Assembly (NCBI RefSeq): GCF_000306115.2
Contig: NZ_AKWX02000004.1
Location: forward strand, 668,501 to 732,500
Source of the DNA: Leptospira wolffii serovar Khorat str. Khorat-H2
Lineage (GTDB): Bacteria > Spirochaetota > Leptospiria > Leptospirales > Leptospiraceae
Direction: 5' to 3'
DNA: 64,000 nt
Position 1 is the stretch's first letter. The number at the start of each line of letters is the position of its first letter. Shown here one piece after another: positions 11,284 through 20,592 of the stretch. A program made the translations under genes and the position numbers. The notes under the pieces were generated by a model. That model did no database searches and had not been told where the DNA came from. It worked only from the letters and a program-made list of their open reading frames with translations.

Positions 11284-12336
11284 ATGACCACCAATACCAA
11301 TGCAACAGTAAAAGCGACTAGAAGAAAGCTAAATTCATTAGAGCTTGCGAATGAATTAGAGAATGTAAGTAAGGCCTGTAAGATCATGGGATATTCCCGT
11401 CAGCAGTTTTACGAAATCCGAAGAAACTTCCAAACTTACGGAGCAGAAGGACTCTTAGATAGAATACCTGGAGCAATCGGCCCACATCCGAATCGAGTCA
11501 GCGAGGAGATAGAGAAAGAGGTCTTAGAGTATTCATTACATCACCCCACTCATGGATGCCTGAAGGTTGCTCAACAACTCAGTCTTAAAGGAGTTAAAGT
11601 AAGTTCAGGTGGAGTCAGAGGTGTTTGGACAAGAAATAAACTGGTAACCAAACACCAAAGGCTTTTAAGGCTCGAAGAACATAACAAAGATAAGATCATC
11701 CCTCTCAGCGAAAATCAAATCCGACTCCTTGAAAAATTCGATCCAGAATACAGAGAAAGGCACATACAGGCTGATTCTACAGGAGAATTAGTATCTATAG
11801 ACACTTTCATGGTTGGATCCTTAAAAGGTGTAGGAAGAGTCTATCTGCAAACCGTAATCGATTATCATAGCAGATTCGCATGGGGAAGACTATTCAATAA
11901 CAAGATCCCAGTTACCGCCGTACAAACTCTTAACAACGATGTTCATCCTTTCTTCGAAGAACATAACGTTAAAGTCCAGACAATCCTTACCGATAATGGT
12001 CGTGAGTATTGTGGAAGAGAGGATCAACATCCATTCGAATTATTTCTTCAATTAGAAGACATAGAACATCGAACCACTAAAGTTCGGAGACCTCAAAGCA
12101 ACGGATACGTTGAACGTCTTCACAGAACTTTACTCGATGAGCATTTCAGGATCGCAGGCAGAACAAAATTCTACGAGTCAATTGAAGAAATGCAGATCGA
12201 TTTGGAAATCTTCTTTGATGAACACAATTACAAGCGAGCCCATCAAGGTAGAAACATGAATGGAAGAACTCCATTTCAAGTCTTCGTCGAAGGGATTAAG
12301 ACAAAAGAATTGGAGGTCGACCAACCAGAAAATTAG
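11284..12336 (+). CDS. IS481-family DDE transposase
   Basis: 350 residues. N-terminal helix-turn-helix (ELENVSKACKIMGYSRQQFY, about 23-42) that recognises the inverted repeats, then an RNase-H-like rve integrase core. The DDE triad is visible as SIDTFMVG (D about 170), LTDNGREYCG (D about 238) and NGYVERLHRTLLDEHF (E about 279). The single intact frame and the family's typical length indicate an element that may still be active. No frameshift or overlapping second ORF (as in IS3) is seen, which supports IS481. Confidence 0.92.
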   Translation: MTTNTNATVKATRRKLNSLELANELENVSKACKIMGYSRQQFYEIRRNFQTYGAEGLLDRIPGAIGPHPNRVSEEIEKEVLEYSLHHPTHGCLKVAQQLSLKGVKVSSGGVRGVWTRNKLVTKHQRLLRLEEHNKDKIIPLSENQIRLLEKFDPEYRERHIQADSTGELVSIDTFMVGSLKGVGRVYLQTVIDYHSRFAWGRLFNNKIPVTAVQTLNNDVHPFFEEHNVKVQTILTDNGREYCGREDQHPFELFLQLEDIEHRTTKVRRPQSNGYVERLHRTLLDEHFRIAGRTKFYESIEEMQIDLEIFFDEHNYKRAHQGRNMNGRTPFQVFVEGIKTKELEVDQPEN

Positions 12337-12355
12337 AACGAGCGTTCAGGAGAAG

Positions 12356-12381
12356 TGTAAGGTGAATACTAGCTCTGTACA
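12356..12381 (-). repeat. Right terminal inverted repeat of the IS
   Basis: Reversed, it begins TGTACAGAGCTAGTATTC and matches the left end over 26 bases with three mismatches, fixing the right boundary at 12381. Confidence 0.85.
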
Positions 12382-12578
12382 GATCTTTCTTGTCAGGATT
12401 TACCACAATACAAGTTACCTGTGCTTGATTAGCCGCTTACAAAATATTAATAATCTTGATTTAAAGAAAAATTAGCACAGAAACAAATTAAATATGTTAC
12501 TTATATCTTCACTAGGCCAGTGGCTTATTATGATATACAGTTATCCCAAACAACATTAAAGCTTCTAATTACGTGCAT

Positions 12579-13028
12579 CTACAATTCATGACCTTCACTT
12601 TTAAGCCTTTCTAACACGTCCGTGATTGATTCCTCTATTCCTAGCATTTGTTTGATTTTTATCTTTAAAAATGCAAATATACCATATCTAGGACGTTTAA
12701 TTTCATATACTTGATTATTCACCCACAGCTCGTTTGTACGTGACTTCCACCAAAATCTATCCTGTAAATCTAAGCGAAAAACTGACCCATTACTAAACCT
12801 TAAACGTAAATAATAAACGGGAGTATTATTTTTAGCTAAAACACGCTCCCTATCGGTTAAAACGAACTCGACCTTAACGATGCTTGTCCCGTAGAGAATT
12901 CCTTCGACTTCCCGTTCGACTTCTTGTAGACTATTTTTGCCAACCGAATCTAAGTCCGTTAATCCAAAAATCGGCTTCTGCACGGGAAGCCACCCGATGA
13001 TCTGCTCATCCTTTTTCTTAAAAAACAT
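12579..13028 (-). CDS. Candidate immunity protein of the Rhs toxin
   Basis: 149 residues, no signal peptide, no recognisable family. Mixed alpha/beta, with aromatic patches (RFWWKSRTNELWVNNQVYEI) and a helical C-terminus. It begins 17 bases after the stop of the 2,507-residue Rhs protein and, like that protein's tip, is AT-rich compared with the conserved Rhs body. A small AT-rich gene right behind a polymorphic-toxin tip is the classic place for a cognate immunity gene; that role is inferred from position only. The IS end lies about 200 bases downstream. Confidence 0.6.
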   Translation of the reverse strand: MFFKKKDEQIIGWLPVQKPIFGLTDLDSVGKNSLQEVEREVEGILYGTSIVKVEFVLTDRERVLAKNNTPVYYLRLRFSNGSVFRLDLQDRFWWKSRTNELWVNNQVYEIKRPRYGIFAFLKIKIKQMLGIEESITDVLERLKSEGHEL

Positions 13029-13045
13029 TGGCTATGCTGCTCGGA

Positions 13046-16000
13046 TCATTCATCATCTTTTTGTATTTTCTTAATTCCATGCTCTCTCCTTCTGGTTTCA
13101 AGCATTTTATCGATCCATTTATCGCCCTCTCCATCTTTCCAAGTTTTCATATAAGAAGAATGAGAATCTTTAGCAACGCCATCATAGTCAAACATCTCAA
13201 ATTCTCGCTCATCTTCATCTAATTCGTGTCTTGGATTAAGGTCATCGGCAGAAAGCCCTTCGATAGCAGCATTAATAACAACTCCAACTCCAGTAAAGAA
13301 CAAGGCTAATCTTCCGGCGCCTTTAGTTCCCGCTTTTTGGGCAAGCAATTTAGCAGCCTTCCTTTCAGCAACTTCATCACCTTTATTAAACGCCCTCGCC
13401 AAATACTTACTAATATCGGCAATTTTGGCAATTCGATACTTAGCTAAATATTTAACGACGTGTTCATTATCAGTATTGTTCAGTAGATAAGTTAAGACCT
13501 TTTCTGCTGTCTTCGGAGTCATTCTTTCCGCAATAATTCCATTTTTATCTAAGAAATATAATCCGCTCTTAAGAATTCCTATCTTGACTTTTCCCTCTCC
13601 CTTAATTATCAAATCACCTAAATGAGGGGTTGCCAAATTTTTCGCAGTCGCATCTGCGCTCATTGTTCCTAAACCATTTTTAAGATGTTCAGACACTCTT
13701 GAAGGAAGGAACCCTTCGATCGTTATGTGCCCGGTCGGATCCTTCGCATGGATCGGATTCCCCCGGACATACATATAACGGTTCCAGCCTTGCGTGTCTT
13801 CCTGTCCGTCGATAATCGAATCCGCGGTGACAAACCTCGCAATACTTGCATCATAATAGCGTGCATTATAAAAATAAAAACCACTCTCTTGGTCCAGTTC
13901 CTGAGAGTTAAATTTAGGGGAGAAGTTCAGATTGCCTCTCTGTACAAAGCTATCCCCATACGGATCATTCTGGATCCGAGTAAGAGTCTTTCCTTGGTCA
14001 TCTAAGACATGCGAGATGGAGTCTACCTGGTCGGTGAGATAATAAGCAGCCGTTCCTTCTTCGTTTAGAGCGGCGATTCGGACCCCGTTTAGGTAGATAT
14101 TATTAATGGATCGGAGAACATTCTCCTCGTCCATGTATTCGAGTCCGTAGAATTTGCTAGGATAAAGAATCTCCTGGTGTTTGGATTGGGCACCATCCGG
14201 AATGAGAGCGCTTTTGTGTATCCTGAATCCACCGTCGTCGTACCAATAGCGCCCGACAGTATAATTATTTTCGTCTCGGACCCGGATGAGTCGGTTGTCC
14301 GAATCATATTCCATTTTCTTGGTTTTATCCAAGACTCTGTCCCTCTGGGAGATCATATTCCCCGAGGCATCGTAGGCCATGGTCACGGTACCGCTTCCGT
14401 ATTTGGAAGAATCGATATAACTTGCCTGGTGGTTATTATATTGATAAACTCTTTCGTCCGTAATGGAGCCGTCGGCAGGATTATGGACCCGTTTAGCGCT
14501 CAGGTTTCCGTTTAGGGCATACGCAAAGCTTTGCTGGTATTTTTTAGTGTATGTCTCCGCAGGTTCCGTATAGAATCCGCTGGCATTCGTGAGACGACTC
14601 AGACCGTCGTAAGCGAAATCATACTTAGTCTGGTATCGAGTTCCAGTATTTTCAATACTCGTAATGTTATTCTTACTGTTAAAGGTATAGACGGCGTTTT
14701 GTAAGGTCTCGCTGTATCCGTCCACGACTCCCGAGGAATTCAGACGGACCATTCTAAGCTTTTCATCGTAATAATACCTGGTTTCTATCCCGTTCCCCAT
14801 AGTAAAGGCGGAGGTCTGTCCGAACTCATTATATGTGATATTCTCTACGATGGTCTTATTACAAAGCCCTGGAAGGATTCCGTTGGTATTTACTTGTACG
14901 GAAATGCCAGTTATATACCCTGCACTCCCATAGGAATAGCAGGCCCTAAGACGAGAATGATTGACCGGATGAGCCGGATAATCAATTTTAGTCACCCTTC
15001 CGAGAAGGTCATATGCATATTCCGTAATATATGGCAGGTCACTATTTTTAAGCGGGATTTCCTTGAAGGAGCGTGTTTCTTTTTTCACCCTACCTAACTT
15101 ATCATAACTGAAAGTTTTGGTCTGGTTTCTATCCTCCACGAGGACGAGTTTGCCGAGAGCATTCTCGCTTCCGGATCGGGAATCATAGGTATAATAGATC
15201 TCTCCTTCCGGCATTCTCTTCGTGACCATACGACCGATGGAATCATAGACCAGAGTGGTCACTCTTCCGATCGCATCCGTAGTCTTGACCGCCTCTCCGA
15301 AGGAGTTGTATTCGTGCTTTTCTACTCCGAAATCCGGGTCGCTTTGGACTCTTACTCTCCCGAATCCGTCGTAAGCCCAATAGGCTTGGTTCTTTCCGGA
15401 GATATCTTTTTGGTTGATCCCGGTGGAAATATTACTGCAATTCAAGGAAGATCCATCATTCAAGTCGGACTTCTTCGTACGATTTCCCGCGAGATCGTAA
15501 CAGAATCCGATTTGGGCGACGATTCCATCCCCTCCCGAATCCTCCACATAGAGCGTTTGCCCTCTACCGTCTGTAACCTTGCGCTTTCTAGTTCCTGAAC
15601 TATGGATTTCTATCTTTTCATAGGGATCGTTGTAGGTAATGGAAAGAATCGTGGGACTTGTTTCTCCCTGCGCCAAAGGTAGGGTGGAAGTCTTGATCCT
15701 ACCGATGGCATCGTATTCGAAGCTCGTAGGATTCTTTTCTTCCAAATGCATAGCGAAATTATCCAGCTCGCTGGAGTCGGTCCAGTCTGCCTGTCCCTGA
15801 CGAACCATTCTACCCGCGGCATCATACACCACTCTTCCGCTTCGCACGGTCTTACCGTCAGACCCTGTCTTTACGGTATAGATCGCTCTTCCGATTCCGT
15901 CCACATAGGATCTGGTGGCAAAATCAGGATCCCATCCACCGGCAGGAAGAACGCTTTTCGCACTCAACGGAAAGGAGGCGTTATAGGAATACGTGGCAAG

Positions 16001-19000
16001 GACCTTGGTTCCGTCGTCCGTATCCACCTTAGTCGTCAAGGATCGTCCAAACGAATCGTATTCGTAGTAACTCTTGTTACCGTTCGGATCGGTGACCTGG
16101 AGAGGAGATCCGAATGCTGAAGTATAATCGATCTGGTATTGGGTCCGAAAACGGAGAGAACCTCCGAAACTAGTCTTCTCGGTTACAAAAAGCTTTAGCA
16201 CGTTATCATATACGTATTCCAAACCACGAGCCGGATTCCCGCTAACATCCTTTTCCGAGAGGACATTTCCGAGCGGATCATAGGTATACTCGTTGATTTT
16301 AGGAGATACTGCAGCAAGACCGCTTCCGGTATAACTGGTTTGTTTTCGAATAGTATTCCCTTGGGAATCATAAGTCTTTACGGTAGTGGTTTCGTTGGCC
16401 GAAGCCGCTAATTCTACCACCTTCTTCACGCGCAGTTGGTTCGTCGTGGAATCCGTTTCATAATCTGTGATCGTAATCCGAGTGGTGCTCGTATGAGCGC
16501 TGTCTGAAAACCAATCTGTATCGGAATTCGTCTGTTTGGTAAGATTATAACCGTTGAATTGGAAGGAAACTTCGGATGTTAAGGTTTTAGTACCGTTCTG
16601 GAACTTATCGGTTTTAATCGGAAGGAGGAGATAGCTTGTGAGTCCTCCTCCCACATCGATTACCTTTACATCGTACGTATTGATCCGGGAACCGTAGTCC
16701 TGGTTGTCCGAACCGATCACATGGGATTCTTTCTCGGCTCCTCCAAGAGCGCGGTTCATCATAAAATTAGAATAAGGAACGTTATTGTAGGTGTGAACCG
16801 TGCGAACCCCGTACCCGTCTTTCTGGGTGAATTTTCCGAAACCGAAGAAGTCCTTTTCCACTTTACCGTTGATGAAAGCGGAGAATGCATAACCCCCCTC
16901 GTAATCGTAGGTTTTGGGGATGCGATTTCCGAATCCGTCATCTACGGTGATCTTAGTACAAACGCGATAATGTCCGGGAAGATCCGGAACACCATCTCCC
17001 CCGGTATTGTCGAATTTGGTGGAATCGGAATATTCCAATTCGTACCAACCTCCGATACCGTTCTTGATCTTATTGATGATATCCGGAACGATCCCGTCGG
17101 AAAGAGCGAAATACCAAGTGGGTTCCTTTAGATGGATGATCCCGATGTCCGTAAGACCGTCCCCGTTATAATCTCCTTGGATCCAACGAAACACATAGAC
17201 CTTACTCATTAGATCCGGACGATCCAGGTTCTTTTGGATCACTGTTGTCGGGAGAGAGACGATTTTATTCTGAGCGATATCGTATATCTTCGTATCCCCA
17301 CTCGAGGTGATGATCGGATTTCCCTTATGATCGAACTGACCTGTAAATCCAACGAGTCCTCCCGTATAGGCGGACATAGAGATGCTAGGACTAGGGCTTA
17401 GCCCGATCCTGAGTTTGTAGAAAGTAAAACCGCTATCGGAAGGATCCGCAAATACGATGGATTCTGCGCCTGTAGTCTCCTGGAAGAGTCCGTATGAAAA
17501 ACCCGCCTGACTAGAGTCGTATTCGGAAGCAGCAAGAGTAAGGGTTTGAGTTCCGAGAAGCGTGAACGTAATAGTAGAAGTTCCTATAGTTCCCAAATAC
17601 CATTTGTGGGAACTCGTTCTTCGGTCCACGAAAAGGATCTGAGACTTTCCGGAATTGGTGAAATCTCCCGAAAAGAAACTGAAGGATTTCTTATTCAGTC
17701 TATTTTGGGAACTTCCGTTTTGGAATAGATTGAAAAGATAAGAAGAAGTTACGTCGGTTGCGGGAGTCAATGCCTTGGAGGTACCGGTAGGCCCTACTAG
17801 ATAGAATCTACCGGAACCGGGAGTGGCGGTGGACTGGTCGTCCAAAACAAGAATCGATTTGTAACTAGTAGATTCGAAATTATCCACCAAATACATGCTC
17901 TCGGATAGATTGAAATTAGCGACGTTGGTATCGGTAAAACTCGCGAAATTCGAGGTAGTGAAAGAGGTGCCGGTCGTATTCTTAATCAAAGAAAACTGAT
18001 TTACGTTTCCGTTCTTTTTATAATATAGAATCTCGTCTTTGCCTGCGCTGCTATACCTGGAAGGTTTTCCGCCGAAAAGAAGAGGATTGGCGGTCGCTTC
18101 CGGATTGAGGCCGGTTAAGACCTGATTTGTAACGCCCGTACCTTGTTTGAAATTAAAAGAAGCGGATTTACGATCATAGATCAAAAGCTCGGGAGAACCG
18201 GAGCAGTCGTTGGCGGAGAAGCATCCCGGAAAAACGATTTCTCCCCGGTTCGGATTGATATTGCCGTCGTATAGATAGCTTAATACTAAAGTTTTCTGAT
18301 TGGAATTCGCATAGACAGTTCCCCCGCTCTGAGTCAATTTCACTTCATCTAGAGGGAGAGGAGTTTTCATGACCCGATCGATACTGGGTCCGTAATTCAT
18401 ATCGCTATAAATTTTGTAGCGGAATCCGTTTAGTGTGGATTCTCCGATCCAAAACTTTCCGTCGGTTACCGAAAAGAAACCGATATCGGTTCTACCATCT
18501 CCGTTAAAATCCCCTTGTAGCCAACGAGTGATCTCTTTGAATTGCGGGGCCTTGGACCAGGTTCGGAAATTGATGGTTCCGTTACTCGTTTCCCCGATGG
18601 TCCATTCTCCGCTTGAGCGATCGAAGAGAAGAAAGTCGGAAGTTCCATCTCCATTGAAGTCTCCGGAGAACCGATCGAATCCGAAAAGCGTCTGTTCGGG
18701 TGCGGTGAAAACCTTATACAATTTCCATTGTAGTTTGAAGTAAATGGGATCGGATGAGTTATCGTTGCGATAATTTTCCCCCACCAACCATTTCCCGCTA
18801 CGAGAATCGTAAACGGAGATATCGGTTCTTCCGTCTCCGTTATAGTCCCCGATGAGAAGCTGCACCTTGGCTCTATCTATTCCGTCTTTGGAAAGATCCG
18901 TAGTGAACACGCTGTCTAAATTCGCGTTCGGAGAATAATCTCCACGGAAAAGATTCTGGAATTTACTGGAGAAGCGTAGGAACTCGAAGCTTCCCCCTTT

Positions 19001-20569
19001 ATTCAGCATAAGAGTCCATTGTCCCGTGGGTTCGTCGAATAATACCGAATCAGTGAGACCGTTTCCGTCGTAATCTCCCGGAAACCATTCCATTCTGAAA
19101 ATATCCGGAATCCCCGCCATTAATCTTCCGTAATTCTTGAATTGGAAGACTCGACCGTCGTGCTCCGCTACGATGAAGTCGCGAGTCTCGGGTAGATAGA
19201 ATGCGATATCGGATCTTCCGTCTCCGTTGAAGTCTCCGCTTACGTTTCCTTTGAAGAAACGGATCTTTTCGGTTCCTTCATAATTCTTATACCGATTCGC
19301 ATAGGTCTTGAAATTATAACCGCCTTCTTTTCTTCCTTCGGCTGCCTTCCAGTTTCCGGATTGAGGATTGAAGAATACGATATCCGAAATACCGTCTCCG
19401 TTGAAATCCCCTTCGAAATATTCCGTGGATTCGGGGGAGACTTCGATTTCGCTGGATGCTTGGTTCACCACGTTCTGCCAGAATAAACTTCTAGTTGCCG
19501 TTTGATAAGAGAACTCCGGCTTCGTGGTGTTTCTAGTGGAATCCACCGTTTTTAAAATAGGTCTGCCTGAATCGGGAGATACATCGTAGACCAGATCGTA
19601 TTCCCATAGTTTTCCTCCGTCCCAGCCGACTTCTATACTGTCCAGAAGGCGATCCATTTTCATAAGAAAGCCGGGAGCCGTGGAAACATAGGAATCATCC
19701 CTGCTCTTCGTATTAAAGCGGACGTATTGGCGAGGTGAGGTTCCAGTCCTGGAATTTCCGGTATATTTGATTTCCTTCAGATATAGATTTCGTTTAACGG
19801 CATACTGAGAGGTATCATAAGTAACCTGCATGTAATTCCCGTTTCGATCCTCCACCTTGGAGAGATACCAACTATAAGTCTGATTGATCTTATCCGGATT
19901 ATAGATACGGTTAGAGGAGTTATCTCCGTAAATTGTCTTGGTTCCGGAAGAATCCCGGACCTCCCAGACTCCTCCCGATTCTATATTCGTTAATATTAAA
20001 ATAGGAGCGTTCTGGTCGGTGATTTCGGCTCGATAGGTTCCGTTTTCGCTACTCGAAGAGCCGGAAACTTTGATGAGTCTCTTTCCGTTCCAAGTAAAGA
20101 AGTCTCGAGAGTCGTAATACAAGGCTCCGTATTCTGGTGTGCGGGTAATAGCACCTAAGCCAATATTCCAACCGACTCCCGCCCATCCGTCTCCTCCAGT
20201 CGAGGAATAAGAGATTGCGAGATTTGGTTGTATTCCCGCTCTTCCCGGAGTCACTTGGATCGGATAAGAAAGGGAGACGGCTCCGTAATTATTCGGCTCG
20301 GGAGGGGCGATAAAGGAGGCTCCCGATAAAGGATCCGCCTTCGTACTCGGATCGTCTATCGCTTGGCTATAATTTGTGGAGATGGAGAATAGATCGCTTC
20401 CTTCAGGAGCGGGAGCCGACCCGGGAGAAGGAAAAGAGGTACCCGGAGGAAGTCCTATCACCCCTCCTATCTTATCCCATACCCGATCTAACAGATCCTT
20501 CCCCCCTCTACAATCCGCAAAGAGAAGAAGGGCTGTTAGAAATAGAAGTCCTTTCTTACGAAAATCCAT
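13046..20569 (-). CDS. SpvB/FG-GAP/Rhs-repeat lipoprotein with variable C-terminal tip
   Basis: 2,507 residues. Lipoprotein signal with lipobox LLFADC (C20). Domains in order: SpvB/TcaC-like N-terminal domain (about 85-370, ISYSSTGGDGWAGVGWNIGL); FG-GAP/VCBS calcium repeats from about 385 to 725 (GDFNGDGISD, GDYNGDGRTD) with another near 1130; TcdB-like middle; YD/Rhs repeats to about 2150; Rhs core (NARYYDASIARFVTADS, GNPIHAKDPTGH) ending at about 2281. The last 226 residues form the variable tip. By analogy with TcB-TcC and Rhs toxins the repeats build a hollow shell that encloses the tip. The tip is not a family I recognise; it has one hydrophobic helix (ALFFTGVGVVINAAI) and a highly charged end. 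No good ribosome binding site is seen; the upstream gene ends 23 bases before. Confidence 0.88.
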   Translation of the reverse strand: MDFRKKGLLFLTALLLFADCRGGKDLLDRVWDKIGGVIGLPPGTSFPSPGSAPAPEGSDLFSISTNYSQAIDDPSTKADPLSGASFIAPPEPNNYGAVSLSYPIQVTPGRAGIQPNLAISYSSTGGDGWAGVGWNIGLGAITRTPEYGALYYDSRDFFTWNGKRLIKVSGSSSSENGTYRAEITDQNAPILILTNIESGGVWEVRDSSGTKTIYGDNSSNRIYNPDKINQTYSWYLSKVEDRNGNYMQVTYDTSQYAVKRNLYLKEIKYTGNSRTGTSPRQYVRFNTKSRDDSYVSTAPGFLMKMDRLLDSIEVGWDGGKLWEYDLVYDVSPDSGRPILKTVDSTRNTTKPEFSYQTATRSLFWQNVVNQASSEIEVSPESTEYFEGDFNGDGISDIVFFNPQSGNWKAAEGRKEGGYNFKTYANRYKNYEGTEKIRFFKGNVSGDFNGDGRSDIAFYLPETRDFIVAEHDGRVFQFKNYGRLMAGIPDIFRMEWFPGDYDGNGLTDSVLFDEPTGQWTLMLNKGGSFEFLRFSSKFQNLFRGDYSPNANLDSVFTTDLSKDGIDRAKVQLLIGDYNGDGRTDISVYDSRSGKWLVGENYRNDNSSDPIYFKLQWKLYKVFTAPEQTLFGFDRFSGDFNGDGTSDFLLFDRSSGEWTIGETSNGTINFRTWSKAPQFKEITRWLQGDFNGDGRTDIGFFSVTDGKFWIGESTLNGFRYKIYSDMNYGPSIDRVMKTPLPLDEVKLTQSGGTVYANSNQKTLVLSYLYDGNINPNRGEIVFPGCFSANDCSGSPELLIYDRKSASFNFKQGTGVTNQVLTGLNPEATANPLLFGGKPSRYSSAGKDEILYYKKNGNVNQFSLIKNTTGTSFTTSNFASFTDTNVANFNLSESMYLVDNFESTSYKSILVLDDQSTATPGSGRFYLVGPTGTSKALTPATDVTSSYLFNLFQNGSSQNRLNKKSFSFFSGDFTNSGKSQILFVDRRTSSHKWYLGTIGTSTITFTLLGTQTLTLAASEYDSSQAGFSYGLFQETTGAESIVFADPSDSGFTFYKLRIGLSPSPSISMSAYTGGLVGFTGQFDHKGNPIITSSGDTKIYDIAQNKIVSLPTTVIQKNLDRPDLMSKVYVFRWIQGDYNGDGLTDIGIIHLKEPTWYFALSDGIVPDIINKIKNGIGGWYELEYSDSTKFDNTGGDGVPDLPGHYRVCTKITVDDGFGNRIPKTYDYEGGYAFSAFINGKVEKDFFGFGKFTQKDGYGVRTVHTYNNVPYSNFMMNRALGGAEKESHVIGSDNQDYGSRINTYDVKVIDVGGGLTSYLLLPIKTDKFQNGTKTLTSEVSFQFNGYNLTKQTNSDTDWFSDSAHTSTTRITITDYETDSTTNQLRVKKVVELAASANETTTVKTYDSQGNTIRKQTSYTGSGLAAVSPKINEYTYDPLGNVLSEKDVSGNPARGLEYVYDNVLKLFVTEKTSFGGSLRFRTQYQIDYTSAFGSPLQVTDPNGNKSYYEYDSFGRSLTTKVDTDDGTKVLATYSYNASFPLSAKSVLPAGGWDPDFATRSYVDGIGRAIYTVKTGSDGKTVRSGRVVYDAAGRMVRQGQADWTDSSELDNFAMHLEEKNPTSFEYDAIGRIKTSTLPLAQGETSPTILSITYNDPYEKIEIHSSGTRKRKVTDGRGQTLYVEDSGGDGIVAQIGFCYDLAGNRTKKSDLNDGSSLNCSNISTGINQKDISGKNQAYWAYDGFGRVRVQSDPDFGVEKHEYNSFGEAVKTTDAIGRVTTLVYDSIGRMVTKRMPEGEIYYTYDSRSGSENALGKLVLVEDRNQTKTFSYDKLGRVKKETRSFKEIPLKNSDLPYITEYAYDLLGRVTKIDYPAHPVNHSRLRACYSYGSAGYITGISVQVNTNGILPGLCNKTIVENITYNEFGQTSAFTMGNGIETRYYYDEKLRMVRLNSSGVVDGYSETLQNAVYTFNSKNNITSIENTGTRYQTKYDFAYDGLSRLTNASGFYTEPAETYTKKYQQSFAYALNGNLSAKRVHNPADGSITDERVYQYNNHQASYIDSSKYGSGTVTMAYDASGNMISQRDRVLDKTKKMEYDSDNRLIRVRDENNYTVGRYWYDDGGFRIHKSALIPDGAQSKHQEILYPSKFYGLEYMDEENVLRSINNIYLNGVRIAALNEEGTAAYYLTDQVDSISHVLDDQGKTLTRIQNDPYGDSFVQRGNLNFSPKFNSQELDQESGFYFYNARYYDASIARFVTADSIIDGQEDTQGWNRYMYVRGNPIHAKDPTGHITIEGFLPSRVSEHLKNGLGTMSADATAKNLATPHLGDLIIKGEGKVKIGILKSGLYFLDKNGIIAERMTPKTAEKVLTYLLNNTDNEHVVKYLAKYRIAKIADISKYLARAFNKGDEVAERKAAKLLAQKAGTKGAGRLALFFTGVGVVINAAIEGLSADDLNPRHELDEDEREFEMFDYDGVAKDSHSSYMKTWKDGEGDKWIDKMLETRRREHGIKKIQKDDE

Positions 20570-20592
20570 TTATAGAACCGAGCTAAAATCGT

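Larger units (their letters stand above)
11176..12381 (+). mobile_element. Complete IS481-type insertion sequence
   Basis: A 1,206-bp element with one transposase gene and near-perfect terminal inverted repeats: 11176-11201 and 12356-12381 match at 23 of 26 positions when one is reversed, and both begin TGT, as is usual for the family. I see no clean target-site duplication (left flank ends ACTTTT, right flank begins GATCTT), so the element may be old or one flank may have been rearranged. It sits directly downstream of the Rhs toxin operon. Confidence 0.85.

Noticed and set aside
12420..12480. TGTGCT...AGCACA as an alternative IS right end
   Set aside because: Only 6 matching bases, against 23 of 26 for the end at 12381.
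12579..13028. Signal peptide or lipobox in the candidate immunity protein
   Set aside because: The N-terminus MFFKKKDEQIIGW is charged and has no hydrophobic core, so a cytoplasmic location is more likely.
13046..20569. Regularly spaced FG-GAP and YD repeats as a CRISPR-like or satellite array
   Set aside because: They are coding repeats with variable nucleotide sequence; no direct repeats with spacers were found in the window.
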